DNA from: Gigaspora margarita
Lineage: Eukaryota; Glomeromycota; Glomeromycetes; Diversisporales; Gigasporaceae
Direction: 5' to 3'
DNA length: 64,000 nucleotides
NCBI GenBank assembly: GCA_009809945.1
Contig: WTPW01000603.1
Coordinates: 1-64,000, forward strand
The position numbers were made by a program, and so were the translations under genes. Shown piece after piece: positions 33,998 through 45,261 of this stretch. Position 1 is the first letter of the stretch. Each line of letters opens with the position of its first letter. Below the pieces are notes generated by a model. The model was not told the origin of the DNA, did not search any database, and saw only the letters and a list, made by a program, of their open reading frames with translations.

Positions 33998-35760
33998 TTA
34001 ATATTCGATCATTCTTTCATTTCTTTCATCATCATCCGTCACATATTCATAATCCATTGCATTTTCATCATCAGTAGTAGTTTCATCATCAGTGCTATTT
34101 TCTTCATTGTCAGTTTGATTTTCTACCTCCATTATGCTTTCAACTTCATCTTCTGGAAGCACATCCAATAACTCATTCATATTCAATTCATTCATACAGT
34201 TTTCAGCAACAGCTTGAATAATTGCCTGGAGATGATGTGACATTTTATCATTTTCACTACCATCTGAATTAAGCGTAAGTCCAGCTGCTTTGAAAGATCT
34301 AATTAAAATATTGGGACTAATCTCTTTCCAGGTTTTAGAAACCCATTCACAGACCAGTTCATACGAGGCTTTTTTACAATTTCCATTTTTAGGGGGTGGC
34401 TAAAGCCAGGTGCGTTTATATGTTTTTGATTATTTAATTAAAATTAGGGTAAGAGTTAGTTAGGGTTAGGGTTAAGGCTTATTTTATAAGTAAAATTGTC
34501 TTCCCGACATTTTTTATTAATGCTTCTAGACAGGTTTAGACACTCGTTTCTTGTATTTTCAGCATTTTTCACTTTTTTTCTTTGTTTTTGTCTCGTTGGG
34601 CTGATCCGTAAAGATCAAATTTTATGATTTGATTGGCTTTTTATCACGTGAACGCACCTGGCTTTAGACGATCTCCATTTTTAGTAAGTTCTTTTTTTCC
34701 TTCATCAATCCACTGTTCCCATCTTTGTCTTACTTCGCTTTTAAATAGCTTGTTAACTGAAACGTCTGGTGGTTGCAAAACACTAGTTGTTCCTCCAGGT
34801 ATTTCTAAAAGATCTAGCCCCTCTGCTTTAAATGCTTTTTTTACATCATCACGAACATGACTTCGATGACTATCAACGAATATAATGCCCTTGCTTTTAA
34901 AAAAACTATTTGGTCTTGATCGAATAGCTTGTGGTATATAGGTAGAAATCATTAGATCACCTTTCATATTTGCATGGGGTGCTGCTATGATAATGATATC
35001 TTGTGGAAATTTGCCTTTGGGTTTTTTCTTTAGTTTAAATATTACCATCGGCAGAAGTTTTACTCCAGAAGCTGTGTAGCCCAAAACTACAGTGAAGCAC
35101 AATTTATCACTTCCTGTAGTCTTGATTGGCACCTCACGAACACCTTGAAAATCTATTGTCGAGTTCTGAGGCATGTCGAACCACATAGGCGTTTCATCAA
35201 AGGAGATAATAAATTTTTTTTCAATAACATTTGTTTTTTCGTGTGCAACTTCGAGAAAGTCTCTGATAACTAAAGGCATATTTTCAGGAAATTTTTGTGC
35301 AATTTGCATTCAGGTACGTTCTACCAAACCATGTCATTTTCTAAAACGATCACACCAGCTACACAAAAATTTAGCATCCCTAATATTTAGGGTCTTTTCT
35401 AACTCCTTTGCCTTTTTCCTAATCATGGACGTTGTAACGGCAAATTTTTCTTCTCTCTTTTTTTTAATATAATCCACCAATTTTTCTTCTAACTCAGGAT
35501 ACATTGCTTTTCGACCACGGCCACTAAGGACACGCATTTGATCTATATTTTATATCTTTATCCTCTTTAAGCACCTCGAACTTTAATTTTTGTTGTCTCC
35601 ATTCTTGAACCCGTCTTCGGTCAACTTTGTAAAATATTGCTGCTTGACGATTAAACATTTCTTCTGCATAAGCAATTACATCGAGTTTAAATGCAATAGT
35701 ATAACTACGATTTTTGTGAGTGTGTTCCGTGTGTTCTATTTTGTTAAATGAAGTAAAAAT
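33998..35760 (-). pseudogene. Pogo-type DDE transposase, disrupted
   Basis: From the 5' side on the minus strand: a helix-turn-helix start (RSYTIAFKLDVIAYAEEMF..RRVQEWRQQKL) near 35,720-35,590, then a one-base frame change near 35,540. Next is a CENP-B-type DNA-binding part (LSGRGRKAMYPELEEKL..WCDRFRK) at 35,334-35,537. The DDE core follows at 34,690-35,309 with SFDETPMWFDMP, GIIFVDSHRSH and LQPPDVSVNKLFK, giving three acidic catalytic positions. The tail is acidic (DDETTTDDENAMDYE). Two in-frame TGA codons between 35,309 and 35,340 stand where Arg (CGA) is expected. A MITE at 34,393-34,673 splits the tail. No clear start codon was found near 35,760. Confidence 0.85.
34393..34673. mobile_element. 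Mutator-like MITE inside the pogo transposase
   Basis: TCCATTTTTAG flanks it at 34,382-34,392 and 34,674-34,684. The termini pair: GGCTAAAGCCAGGTGCGTT and, inverted, GTCTAAAGCCAGGTGCGTT. The interior carries GTTAGGGTTAGGGTT and TTATAAGTAAAATT, the same core type as the other Mutator-like elements here. Removing it together with one flank copy rejoins the transposase reading frame. The tip GGYTAAAGC is also shared with the long foldback at 43,083-44,586. Confidence 0.85.
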
Positions 35761-36699
35761 TGTACGCGACGAAACAAAAAAAATAAGATAAATTTAAATA
35801 TATTCCGTGATCGTATAGTACAAAAAATCTCTTTGATAAAAAAAAAACCCCCCTAACGAATGCTTTATATTTATTCTTTTTAGCTTTAATTGCTTCAAGA
35901 ATAACTATCATTAAATGTTCTATTAGCGCTACCCTTATCCTAGCAGATTTCTGATAATAATTTTTTACGGCCATTCTTTTTGATTTTAATACTGGATATG
36001 AAAGTTCTACATTTGACTTTTCAACCTTACGATAATTAAACGCTAAGGTTATAACAACGATTAAAATTTTCTATACTGCAGATTTTTGATAATAAACGAA
36101 TGTTTTTATGCTTAAAATTAGAACTATAATGGCTTTAGAGTGCTGCATAATGATGCAGAGGAATAAAAAAAAATAAGGTCATAAATCTACGGGCAATACT
36201 TTATATACAGGTTTTAAAAAATAAATGATTCGCTTTTTACTATCACCACGTAGAAGTTCACAATAGATTAATTGTTCCTCTATGTGTGTATATATATTAG
36301 GTTTAGATTTTCAGCACCGGTACAGGATAACTGCCGGTACTTGTATATACTTGCATGTAGGCTGAATACAGTGCAAACTGCACTGGTGATTAATATAATT
36401 TAGGAAATTATTTGTCATTAAGTTATGCATTTCTCTATTTAAAGAGATAGAAGTTTTTTGATTTTCAGATAAATATTTATATACTGCACATGGGCGCTAT
36501 TTTGAACATCTTATACATAAATGCTTAAAAAATTGGGTTACCTCAAAATAGTGCCCATGCGCGCACCCAAAATAGCGCACAGGTGATCAAATCACCGCGC
36601 AGGTGCGCATTATTTCGCGGTAATACAGTAACTAATATTTATTTAATATAAATTATATAATTTTTATATTCTATTAGTATTTACAAATTATTTAAGGTC

Positions 36700-37225
36700 A
36701 ATGGACCTTAGAGTTGATAGCTTAGCAGTTAAGCTCCAAGATCGCCAATCAAAGATTGCTGGTTCAAGTACGCCTAAGAGCAGAATTAAATTTGTGTTAG
36801 AATCTGATTTGGAATAACTGAAGTTACCAACTTAGCCACAAGGCTATAAGAATCATATAACAGTATGTCAGTAGCAGCGATCTGGCCTATTAATAATAGG
36901 ACCAGTAGATTCAAACCCGTATTGACAGTTAGGGCTCTATATAGAAGTCGAGATGCTAGTGCAACTTCTTATGGATAAGCAGCTAAAAGCTGGCTATGCA
37001 GACCAAAAATTAATGCACCTGAAATATAGCACTATAAGTGTGTACAATTGTTGGGTTCAGATGGTTAGTAGTAGTGGTTTAAGAAATATGCCCTTACTAC
37101 AGAGTTGGTTCAGATACAGCCTGACTACAAGTGGAAACCTCGGTGACTATATCTCATTAACCTGAACATTTGGATCTGACAGTTGGTGGTATACATTGTT
37201 GGAATTAGAAGTGAAGGGAAAAAAA
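36700..37225 (+). mobile_element. tRNA-headed SINE, family C
   Basis: A 15-bp direct repeat AAATTATTTAAGGTC flanks the element (36,685-36,699 and 37,226-37,240). The head has an A-box TAGCTTAGCAG and a B-box-like GGTTCAAGTAC about 40 bases later, as in a tRNA-derived RNA polymerase III promoter. The element ends in an A-run. The body has no protein gene. TTTGGAATAACTGAAGTTAC from its body recurs in degenerate form near 40,840. It is probably mobilised by LINE machinery. Confidence 0.9.
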
Positions 37226-37259
37226 AAATTATTTAAGGTCCATATTTTGTTTATATATA

Positions 37260-38415
37260 TTAATTGATGATCCGCCAGTCAACTGAAGAATGATCATAGT
37301 GTAACATGATACAAATCACTATATAAATCACTTATAGCAGAAATGTACAGATCATCCAAGAAAAAATAATTTTTTACTAAGTTAACAAGTTATGCTGACT
37401 AATTGAAAGTTGTAGAGCTCATTATGACAAATCTAAAGATGGTGAGATCATCAAAATCGGCCTAGTAAATGCTAAGATATCCTCGAAATATGATTGGGCA
37501 ACTATGTAAAATTCTATGTAAACAAACATTTGTTTGTATAAAATTTTACATAGTCGCCCAATTGTTTTTTGATGATATCTTTGCATCTACTGGGCCAATT
37601 TTAATAATATTACTACTTTAGATTTGTCATAATGAGCTCTACAACTTTCAATTAGTCAGCATGACTTGTTAACTTAGCAAAAAATATTTTTCTTTGGGTG
37701 AACGTGGTATTTCCAACTATAATATAGATTATTATAGTGGAAATGCTACGTTTGCCCAAGGAAAAATATTTTTTTACTAAGTCAACAAATTATACCGACT
37801 AATTGAAAGTTGTAGAGCTCACTATAATGAATCTAAAGGTGGTGTGATCATTAAAATTGGCCTATTAGATGCAGAGATATCATTAAAAAACAATTTGGTG
37901 ACTACCGTATCCTATCATGAATAAGCATCTCCTTTTTTGAAATTTCAAACTCAACGTTCTTGATAACTATCTTATCAAACTTAATAAAATTTTTTTTATT
38001 TAAATTTTATAGATCTATAAAATTTAAATAAAAAAATTTTTATTAAGTTTGATAAGATAGTTATCAAGAATGTTGAGTTTGAAATTTCAAAAAAGGGGGT
38101 GCTTATTTATGATAGGATACAGTATGTAAAATTTTATGCAAACAAATGTTTGTTTACATAGAATTTTACATAGTCGGCCAATCATATTTCGAGGATATCT
38201 TAGCATCTACTAGGCCGTTTTTGATGATCTCACCACCTTTAGATTCATCATAATAAGCTCTACAACTTTCAATTAGTCGGCATGACTTGTTAACTTAGTA
38301 AAAAAATTGTTTTTTCTTGGGTAATCTGTACATTTCTGCTATAAGTAATTTACATAGTAATTTGTATTATATTACACTATAATCATTCTTCAGTTGACTG
38401 GCAGATCATCAATTA
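37260..38415. mobile_element. Large foldback element (TTAATTGATGATCC family) with a nested insertion
   Basis: The tips are TTAATTGATGATCCGCCAGT and the inverted TTAATTGATGATCTGCCAGT. The element contains two complete copies of the family hairpin in a larger palindrome. The GAAAGTTGTAGAGCTC block occurs four times, twice per strand. The interrupted symmetry at 37,903-38,124 marks the inserted CCGTATCC hairpin element. It is non-coding. Confidence 0.8.
37903..38124. mobile_element. TA-flanked hairpin element (CCGTATCCTATCATG family), intact
   Basis: It is a perfect-looking hairpin of about 218 bp between TA dinucleotides, with tips CCGTATCCTATCATG and the inverted match. The enclosing element reads GACTATGTAAAAT when this piece and one TA are removed, which matches its other arm. 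The TA duplication is therefore seen directly. Confidence 0.85.
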
Positions 38416-38529
38416 AGATAAATTACTATATATATTCGAAATTAAGCTATCTTTTTTGGGCAAAAAATTATACAAAAAATTGTAGGTAGCTTATTTTTAG
38501 ATTTTTGAATTTTTTGAAAAATTGAACAA

Positions 38530-39067
38530 TATTTGTATATTCCCAAAAATAAGCTACCTTTTTTGGGCCAAAAATTACACAAAAAAATGTGGGATACCAT
38601 ATCCTATCATGAATAAGCACCCCTTTTTTTGAAATTTCAAACTCAACATTCTTGATAACTATCTTATCAAACTTAATAAAAATTTTTTTATTTAAATTTT
38701 ATAGAACTATAAAATTTAAATAAAAAAATTTTTATTAAGTTTGATTAGATAGTTATCAAGAATGTTGAGTTTGAAATTTCAAAAAAGGGGGTACTTATTC
38801 ATAATAGAATACGGTAGCTTATTTTCGAATTGGTAAATTTTTTGAAGAATTGAAAACGTACTAATAAAATATTGTCTAAATGACATAAATTTTTATTATA
38901 AGTGTATTTTGATGTCCTAAACAAGTTTACTTAATAACGCATTTGAGATTTACTTAGTAAAATTTGGACTTTTATATGTAGCAACTGCTAACACATTTTT
39001 TGAGATTTTGAAAAAAATCAGAGAGTAGCTTATTTTTGAAGTAGCTTATTTTTGGGAATATATGGTA
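38530..39067. mobile_element. Mariner-like MITE inserted in its own family member
   Basis: It has left tip TATATTCCCAAAAATAAGC and right tip TTTGGGAATATATGGTA. It is opened by the hairpin element at 38,595-38,816. Confidence 0.7.
38595..38816. mobile_element. TA-flanked hairpin element (CCGTATCC family), third level
   Basis: The tips are TACCATATCCTATCATGAAT and the inverted TACCGTATTCTATTATGAAT. It sits in a TA of the family word GGGATAGCTTATTTT. It is a closely related copy of 37,903-38,124. Confidence 0.8.
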
Positions 39068-39266
39068 CTAATAAAAAGTTGTTCAAATTCTACCAAAATT
39101 TTGCTATAAGTGTATTTTGATGCCTTGAACAAGTTTACTTAATGATACTTTTGAGGCTTATATAGTAAAATTTATGTAGTAACTATTAATGGGTTTTTTA
39201 AAATTTTTTAAAAAAATTAGAGGTAGCTTATTTTAGATAGTAGCTTATTTTTGGACATATATAGTA

Positions 39267-40635
39267 AGTAGTTTAGTTATATATAGAGAACTGAAATACT
39301 GTAGACAAAAGAAATCTGAAATATTTATGAACAAACTTAATTAAGCAATTGTTATTTGAATTCATAGCTATAAGTGCTAGGATTCCAATTTGGAATAAAA
39401 TTATAGGATAATAAGAAGATCAGTACTCATGAACTTGTAGCACTTATAATAAGTTGAAATTCCTTTGTTGAAATTTGGCTCTCTGGCACTAATACAGTAT
39501 ACTGTTATTAAGGGACAATAAGATATTTAGAGAATATTAGCTTTTGGAAAATAAACTCTTTGGAATTTTTTTTAAAAGGATTTTAAAATTATAGAAAATC
39601 AAGTTAGAGGTAGAAGTTTATAGTAGGAACTTGATAGTAGTAACTTAATACATTAAAATTTTGGGATAAAGAAAACTAGCAGAGTGTTACAAAGAAGAAA
39701 AAAAAGTCTAGTTATACAATTTATAAATAATAAATATAAATAAAAATAAAATTTATATTTCTAATAGTTAAGATAAAGAATAATACTAAAATTATATAAT
39801 TATAAAATTATTACATCTGATTGGTTAGTATTAGGATAATTAGCTAATATGGCTTTTAGATTTTACAATTATCTAAATTTTAGCATCATTCCCATAGTTA
39901 ATATATATTGTATATTTTTTGAAATAATTTTATTATTTAAAAAATTTGTTCTACAGTGCAGGACTCTTAGAAACGACAATAAAATAGCTAATTTTTAAAA
40001 GCTAATAACTTATAATACAAAAAAGATACAAAAAAAGAAAGTCACCGTTTTAAAGCTAAATCAATTTACTACAAAATAGCGGCCTTGATTTTTTTAAAAA
40101 ATTATTTGTTATCAAGTTATTAAAGTTTAAAATTCTGTGTTTTTATATGAATGATCCAAAATAGAACATAAAAAAAATTATTTTATTGGATATAAAGAAT
40201 AGGTATTATAATTACAAAACAATAATTTAAAATATATTTTAATAATAAATATTGAATTGTAATTTAAGTTATAATAATATAAATTTATATAGTTATTTTT
40301 TAGTCATATGTTTTTTTAACTAACCAATCAAATTACAGAAAATACAACCATCAAAATTTAGAAAATTATTAAATATCAAAAATCAATCATTTGAATAATT
40401 TTAAAATTATTAAAATTTAAATTTCAAAATAGGATATTTCCATTTCTAAGTGTCCTATACTGTACTAGCATTTTTTTGTTTTATTAGCACTTTTGGCAAA
40501 ATTTAGTTGTAAATCTATTAACTCTTAAAATAAAGTTTTTTATGTCTGTCAAAAACTATATATTTTCTAATATAATATTTATTTTAGTAAAATTTAATAG
40601 TAGATAAGAATAGTTAACTTATTATAATATTTTTA
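39267..40635. other. AT-rich spacer, nothing recognised
   Basis: I find no gene, no clear RNA and no convincing inverted repeat over about 1.4 kb. An isolated TTTGGAATAAAATTA near 39,390 may be a remnant of the SINE family C body. Confidence 0.4.
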
Positions 40636-40863
40636 AATCAATAGCATAGTGGTTATGATCTGAGGATGCAAACTAAATAATTGCTAATTCAAATTCTTCT
40701 AAAGGCTGAATAACAAGAGCTAGCTAGTTAGAGAATTAAAATATTATAAAAGATAAAGTTCTAGAATATTTTACAATAAACTTAATTAAATAGCCCTATT
40801 TCAAGAATTTGTGGTAGTAAAATGAGCTAGAACCCAATTTAGAATAACTAAAGTTACAAGAAG
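40636..40863 (+). mobile_element. Degenerate SINE-like fragment
   Basis: It has an A-box-like TAGCATAGTGGTTATG, a B-box-like TAATTCAAATTC about 50 bases on, and then AATTTAGAATAACTAAAGTTAC, which resembles the body of SINE family C. No target duplication was found. Confidence 0.45.
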
Positions 40864-41070
40864 TATAGTCAACTCTTTCTAATTCGAACTGCTGGAACTG
40901 TTTTTTTTTACTATATAAAAATTTAAAAAAGTTCAGTTTTCAAAAAGTTATATATGACTAATTCGAACTTTATAATAAAATTTACAAATGTTCTAGATGA
41001 TTTTGTTTGGTTTTAAGAGAGTTTAATAGTGTTTAGTTTAGAAAAGTTCAGATTAGAGAGAGCGACTATA
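40864..41070. mobile_element. Pogo-like MITE
   Basis: The tips are TATAGTCAACTCTTTCTAAT and, inverted, TATAGTCGCTCTCTCTAATC, followed by TCGAACT / TGAACTT. AGTCnACTCT..TAATTCGAAC tips are of the pogo/Fot type. It is about 207 bp and non-coding. Confidence 0.6.
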
Positions 41071-41857
41071 ATATAAGATCTAAGTTTGGATATATATGAT
41101 ACTATATAAACTTGTAGCACAATTTCTGGAAGGCAAGTTCTTCAGTTGATATTCTAAATAAACCCAAGTTTTCTGGAGTTTAGTACAATAGATTATACTT
41201 GGGCACTTGTAAAAGTAGCCAGATAAATAATTAAACTTGATACTAAAATTTAGTAGTATATAGTTGCAAAATGTTATATAAAGTATTAGTATATAAGTAT
41301 GTAGTATGACCATTAAAAAACAAAAAAAAAGTTAACTTACTATAACTTGTGAAATTAGTGCTTCTTTTTAATATTCTTTGACTTTGAAAATAGATATACA
41401 AAATTGTTCTGCAAATAAATAATGTATATACATATTTGTGATTAATATAAATATTAATAAATATAATACAATAATAAATAGCAAACTAAATAACAAATTT
41501 TTTATACTACTACTAAATTATATGAGAGTCACTATTCAAGCTAACCCTAACATTATGTGGCCTCAAACAATAAACAGCAGATGCATACTACTAGAAAAGA
41601 TCCTTATGAAGCACCTCAAATACAATATATTCAAGCAATAGCTATACTACAAACATATTCTGTACCTGGAGCAGCTTTGCTCTGCAGACAATAACACCCT
41701 ACTAGAATAGTAGCACCTGATCCTCAGGTTACTGCACCTCCCAACAGAAAAAATTCTATTCTAGTTCTCGTATCTAGAAAGCACAATTCTATTACATAAC
41801 TACTAGCAAACTATTTCATCTGAATTCTCACCCAAGAGCTTCAACTCCTTTGCTTAT

Positions 41858-42178
41858 TACCGTATATTCCCAAAAATAAGCAACCTTTTTTGGAGCAAAA
41901 ATTACACGAAAAAGCAGGGGGGTTGCTTATTTTCGAATTGTTGAATTTTTTGAAAAATTGAAAAACGTACTAATAAAAAGTTATCCAAATGATATAAAAT
42001 TTCACTTTAAGTGTATTTTTGTGTCCTGAACAAGTTTACTTAATAGCATTTTTGAGGTTTATTTAGTAAAATTTAGACTTTTATATATAGCAACTGCTAA
42101 CGCATTTTTTGAAATTTTTGAAAAAAATCAGGGGGGTTGCTTATTTTCAGAGTTGCTTATTTTCAGGAATCTACGGTA
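41858..42178. mobile_element. Mariner-like MITE (CCGTAT..AATAAGC family)
   Basis: The left end is TACCGTATATTCCCAAAAAT. The right end is its inverted match, closing in TTTTCAGGAATCTACGGTA, with TA at both edges. This is the cleanest, uninterrupted reference copy of the family in the window (321 bp). Confidence 0.8.
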
Positions 42179-43082
42179 TACAAATCTCATACCAAAATCC
42201 TCAAAACCTTGGGTACTTACATATCAAAATACTAAAATCATCATTGGGCAAACCCAAAAAATCTTCAAAAAAACCAACTTAATCTCTATCACACACTGAC
42301 AATATAATATAGATGCCACACAATTTAACCAGTACCACCTACTACAAATCATATACACACCTTGTCAAGGTTGCTACCTCAACTCAAACCACATAGCCAA
42401 CCACTGTACTCTTGAGGTATTAGCAATATTCTTTACACAGTTTCTTGGCAGAAAACACAATAAGGATGCTGATATTTATTAGATAATTTTAGAGAGTAGG
42501 GGGTCAAGCAAAACCTTACCTTATATAAAAAAATTATAGCCAATCAAATTTAGCTAAATATATTACCTGGAGGGGTAAGCCTCTATAGTAAATAAATATT
42601 AGATAATAAATGTCAGCACCCTAATAAACAACTCAAGCTCAATGCTAATTATATTAATTTTATCTATTCTATAGCAGTCAAACACTCAATAAACATTTTA
42701 CTTTTACCTACAATATATATTACAGACTCTTTTACATCATCTCTTTTCAAGAATAATGAAGCATAGCAAAGACTCTATCAAATTGCAATTACTAACAGAA
42801 GCCATCAACAATTCACATTTATACAGATGGCTTAGTTACAAAAATTGGTACCAACTAATATTTGATAGGCATTGGCTGGGTACAGATCTACAGCAACCAA
42901 GTCTTGAACAAAGTCTTAGCCCAAGTGCATAATTGGCCATCTTCATATAAAGCAGAACTTCTTACAATCCTTTCCATGATATTCACAATACCATGTAACT
43001 TGACTATAAACATTTATACAGATTTTTAGTCCATCATATCCAAATATAACAAACTATTATCCATCTTTAATTGCTAATCTGG

Positions 43083-44586
43083 GAGGTTGGCTAAAGCGGA
43101 GTGAGTTTTGATCATCTACATGCATGATGTCAATCAGTGAATGATTATCTACCTTTACGGACAAAATTTGGTATTTTTTATATCTTTTAGCAAAGTTTTC
43201 TTAACAGCCATGTAATTAAACTTAATAAATTTTTTTTTATTCAATTCTACAAGCTTGCAGAATTGAATAAAAAAAGATTAATTGAGTTTGGCCTGGTAGT
43301 TATTGAGAAACGATTGTTTAAAGTTTAAAAAAAATCATCGAAATCCATAGAAAAATACAAATATATGGTTACGATCATGTTTTTTAAAATTTAAATAAAA
43401 ATTTCTTGATAATTACCAAACCAAATTTAATGAAAATTTTTTTATTATAATTCAACAAAATTGTAGAATTAAAATAAAAAAAAATAATCGAAATTGGATT
43501 GGTAGTTGTTGAAGTATATTTATTGAAAGCTAAAAAAAAATTTTAACCGCAGTTTTTCTTTAACAGATGCTTCAATTTTAAACAAAATTACTTGCATATA
43601 ACTGATAAAATTCGATCAAAAATTTTTTTTATTTAGTTTTATAATCTTATAGAATTAAAATAAAAAATATTGATCGAATTTGATTAGTATGTGTTGAGTA
43701 ATTTTCGTTAAATTTTAGCACCTATAATAGAGAAGTTGCGCTAAATTTTTTGAAGTTTTAATCAATATTTCTCAACAACTACAAATACAAGTTTGATATA
43801 TACTTTTGCTTTAATTCTATAGGCTTGTAGAATTAAGGGTAGAGTGTACGTAAATCATTTATCATATGATATGCGTTGTCAAATTTTTTTGTGTAACTGA
43901 TTATATATTAAACACAACTCTGATTGGGTAATTACCTGTTTTAGAAATATTTTTACTATTTATTTTCTTGTGTAACCCTAGCAAATTTGAAGCCCCCCGG
44001 CAAATTTAACTATATAANGAAGTATATTTTTTTAAAATAATATANCCTCCGAAGATTTTACTACTATAAATAGAAGGTTTAATCTGTATATTACCAAATT
44101 TTGGTAAAGATTGACCATGGTTTTAAAAACTTTTATCAGTGGTGTATTTCAAATTTTGCATGAAATCCCAATGTACCACCAAAATCATATGATAAATGAT
44201 CTACGTACACTCTACCCTTAAAGTAAAAAATTTTCATTGAATTTGGTTTGGTAATTATCAAGAAATTTTTTATTTAAAATTTTAAAAAACGATTGTAGCT
44301 ATAATATATCTGTATTTCTCTAAGATTTTGATGATTTTTTTTAAACTTTAAACAAACGTTTCTCAATAATTACTAGGTCAAACCCAATGAATCTTTTTTT
44401 ATTCCAATTCTGCAAGCTTGTAGAATTGAATAAAAAATTTTTATTAAGTTTAATTGCAAAGCTGTTGAGAAACCTTTGCTAAAAGATATAAAAAATATCA
44501 AATTTTGTTCATAAATGTAGATAATCATTCACTGATCGATATCATGCATGTAAACAATCAAAACTCGCTCCGCTTTAGCTGACCTC
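43083..44586. mobile_element. Long foldback element, possibly Mutator-like
   Basis: The arms pair over about 270 bases each: GAGGTTGGCTAAAGCGGAGT at the left and GAGGTCAGCTAAAGCGGAGC inverted at the right. After these come TCAGTGAATGATTATCTAC and its counterpart, then paired hairpin units (AATTCTACAAGCTTGCAGAATT type) repeated several times. The flanks TAATCTGG and CAATCCGG match at 6 of 8 positions. The tip GGYTAAAGC is shared with the MITE at 34,393. It contains the TTAA-flanked MITE at 43,837-44,217 and has no coding frame. Confidence 0.7.
43837..44217. mobile_element. TTAA-flanked MITE, copy 3
   Basis: TTAA lies at 43,833-43,836 and 44,218-44,221. The tips GGGTAGAGTGTACGTAAATC and, inverted, GGGTAGAGTGTACGTAGATC continue into ATTTATCATATGAT on both arms. 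It is nested inside the long foldback. Confidence 0.8.
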
Positions 44587-45006
44587 CAATCCGGATAAGA
44601 TCGGCAATATTTCTATATTTAGAATTGGGGCAAAACAAATATATAAACAAGGTAGTACGAAATCTGGATCAGACCTGTATATATGAAATTTTTATATGAT
44701 TTAAAGAATTTTAAAGATGTTTTTGCTCATATCTTCTTATCTACAAGTCCGATTTTAATGAAATTTTGGCAGTAGACGCACAAGAACCTGCTCTACAACT
44801 TTACTTAGAGCCAAAAATAATATTTACTTAGTATAAAAAAAAACATTTTATTACGCCTACTACAGATTTACTAATATATTGTTTATATATTTGTTTATCC
44901 CCAATTCCAAATATAGTAATAATATAGCTATAGTGCCGATCTTATCCAGATTGGTAATTAAACACTTTACCAAACACTTTAAGTACAGTTTATAGCATAT
45001 CTGGCA

Positions 45007-45261
45007 TATGGGGGTGAGTCAATAAAAATCAAGCAAATTTTTTATAATAAAGTTTTTTTGAAACTTTGAATAGAAATAACTTAACAAAAATTTAATCAAA
45101 TTTGATAAAAAACTTTTTAAATTAATTTTATAAACCTGTAGAATTAATTTAAAAAAAATTTTATTAAATTTGATCAAGTTTTTGTTAAATTATCTTGATT
45201 TAAACTTTTAAAAAAAAGTACTAAAAATAATTTGCTTGATTTCTATTGACTCACCCCCATA
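45007..45261. mobile_element. Hairpin MITE (TATGGGGG type)
   Basis: The tips are TATGGGGGTGAGTCAATAAA and, inverted, TATGGGGGTGAGTCAATAGA. The rest of the 255 bp folds back (AATTTGATAAAAAACTTTT / TTTTATTAAATTTGATC). A related element with TATGGGG tips is at 54,054-54,303. Confidence 0.8.

Larger units (their letters stand above)
32647..36634 (-). mobile_element. Pogo/Tigger-type DNA transposon, inactive
   Basis: It encloses the transposase pseudogene at 33,998-35,760. The two ends carry similar inverted sequence: TATAGGATAACACCACAAAA at the left and, inverted, TACTGTATTACCGCGAAATA at the right. GC-rich words of the type ATAACGCCCATGCGCA lie just inside both ends. TA edges fit a pogo target. 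The exact ends are inferred from this degenerate match. The left interior contains a poly(A) run (32,897-32,927) and a C/T-only tract (about 33,046-33,145). Confidence 0.6.
38424..39266. mobile_element. Mariner-like MITE, outer copy of a same-family nest
   Basis: The left part is 38,424-38,529 and the right part 39,068-39,266. The two halves join into a normal family member (TACTATATATATTCG..AATTAAGC to GACATATATAGTA) when the inner copy is removed. The flanking word GTACTAATAAAAAGTT matches the uninterrupted copy at 41,858. Confidence 0.7.
43066..44962. mobile_element. Foldback element (TTAATTGATGATCC family) opened near its left tip
   Basis: The right tip, inverted, reads TTTAATTACCAATCTGGATA. 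The first 17 bases of the left tip (TTTAATTGCTAATCTGG) lie at 43,066-43,082, and the rest resumes at 44,587 with CAATCCGGATAAGATCGGCA. The long foldback at 43,083-44,586 is inserted between them. Confidence 0.65.

Noticed and set aside
35744..35974. A 76-codon minus-strand frame upstream of the pogo transposase.
   Set aside because: It is not in frame with the helix-turn-helix start of the transposase, and its hydrophobic tail does not fit the family.
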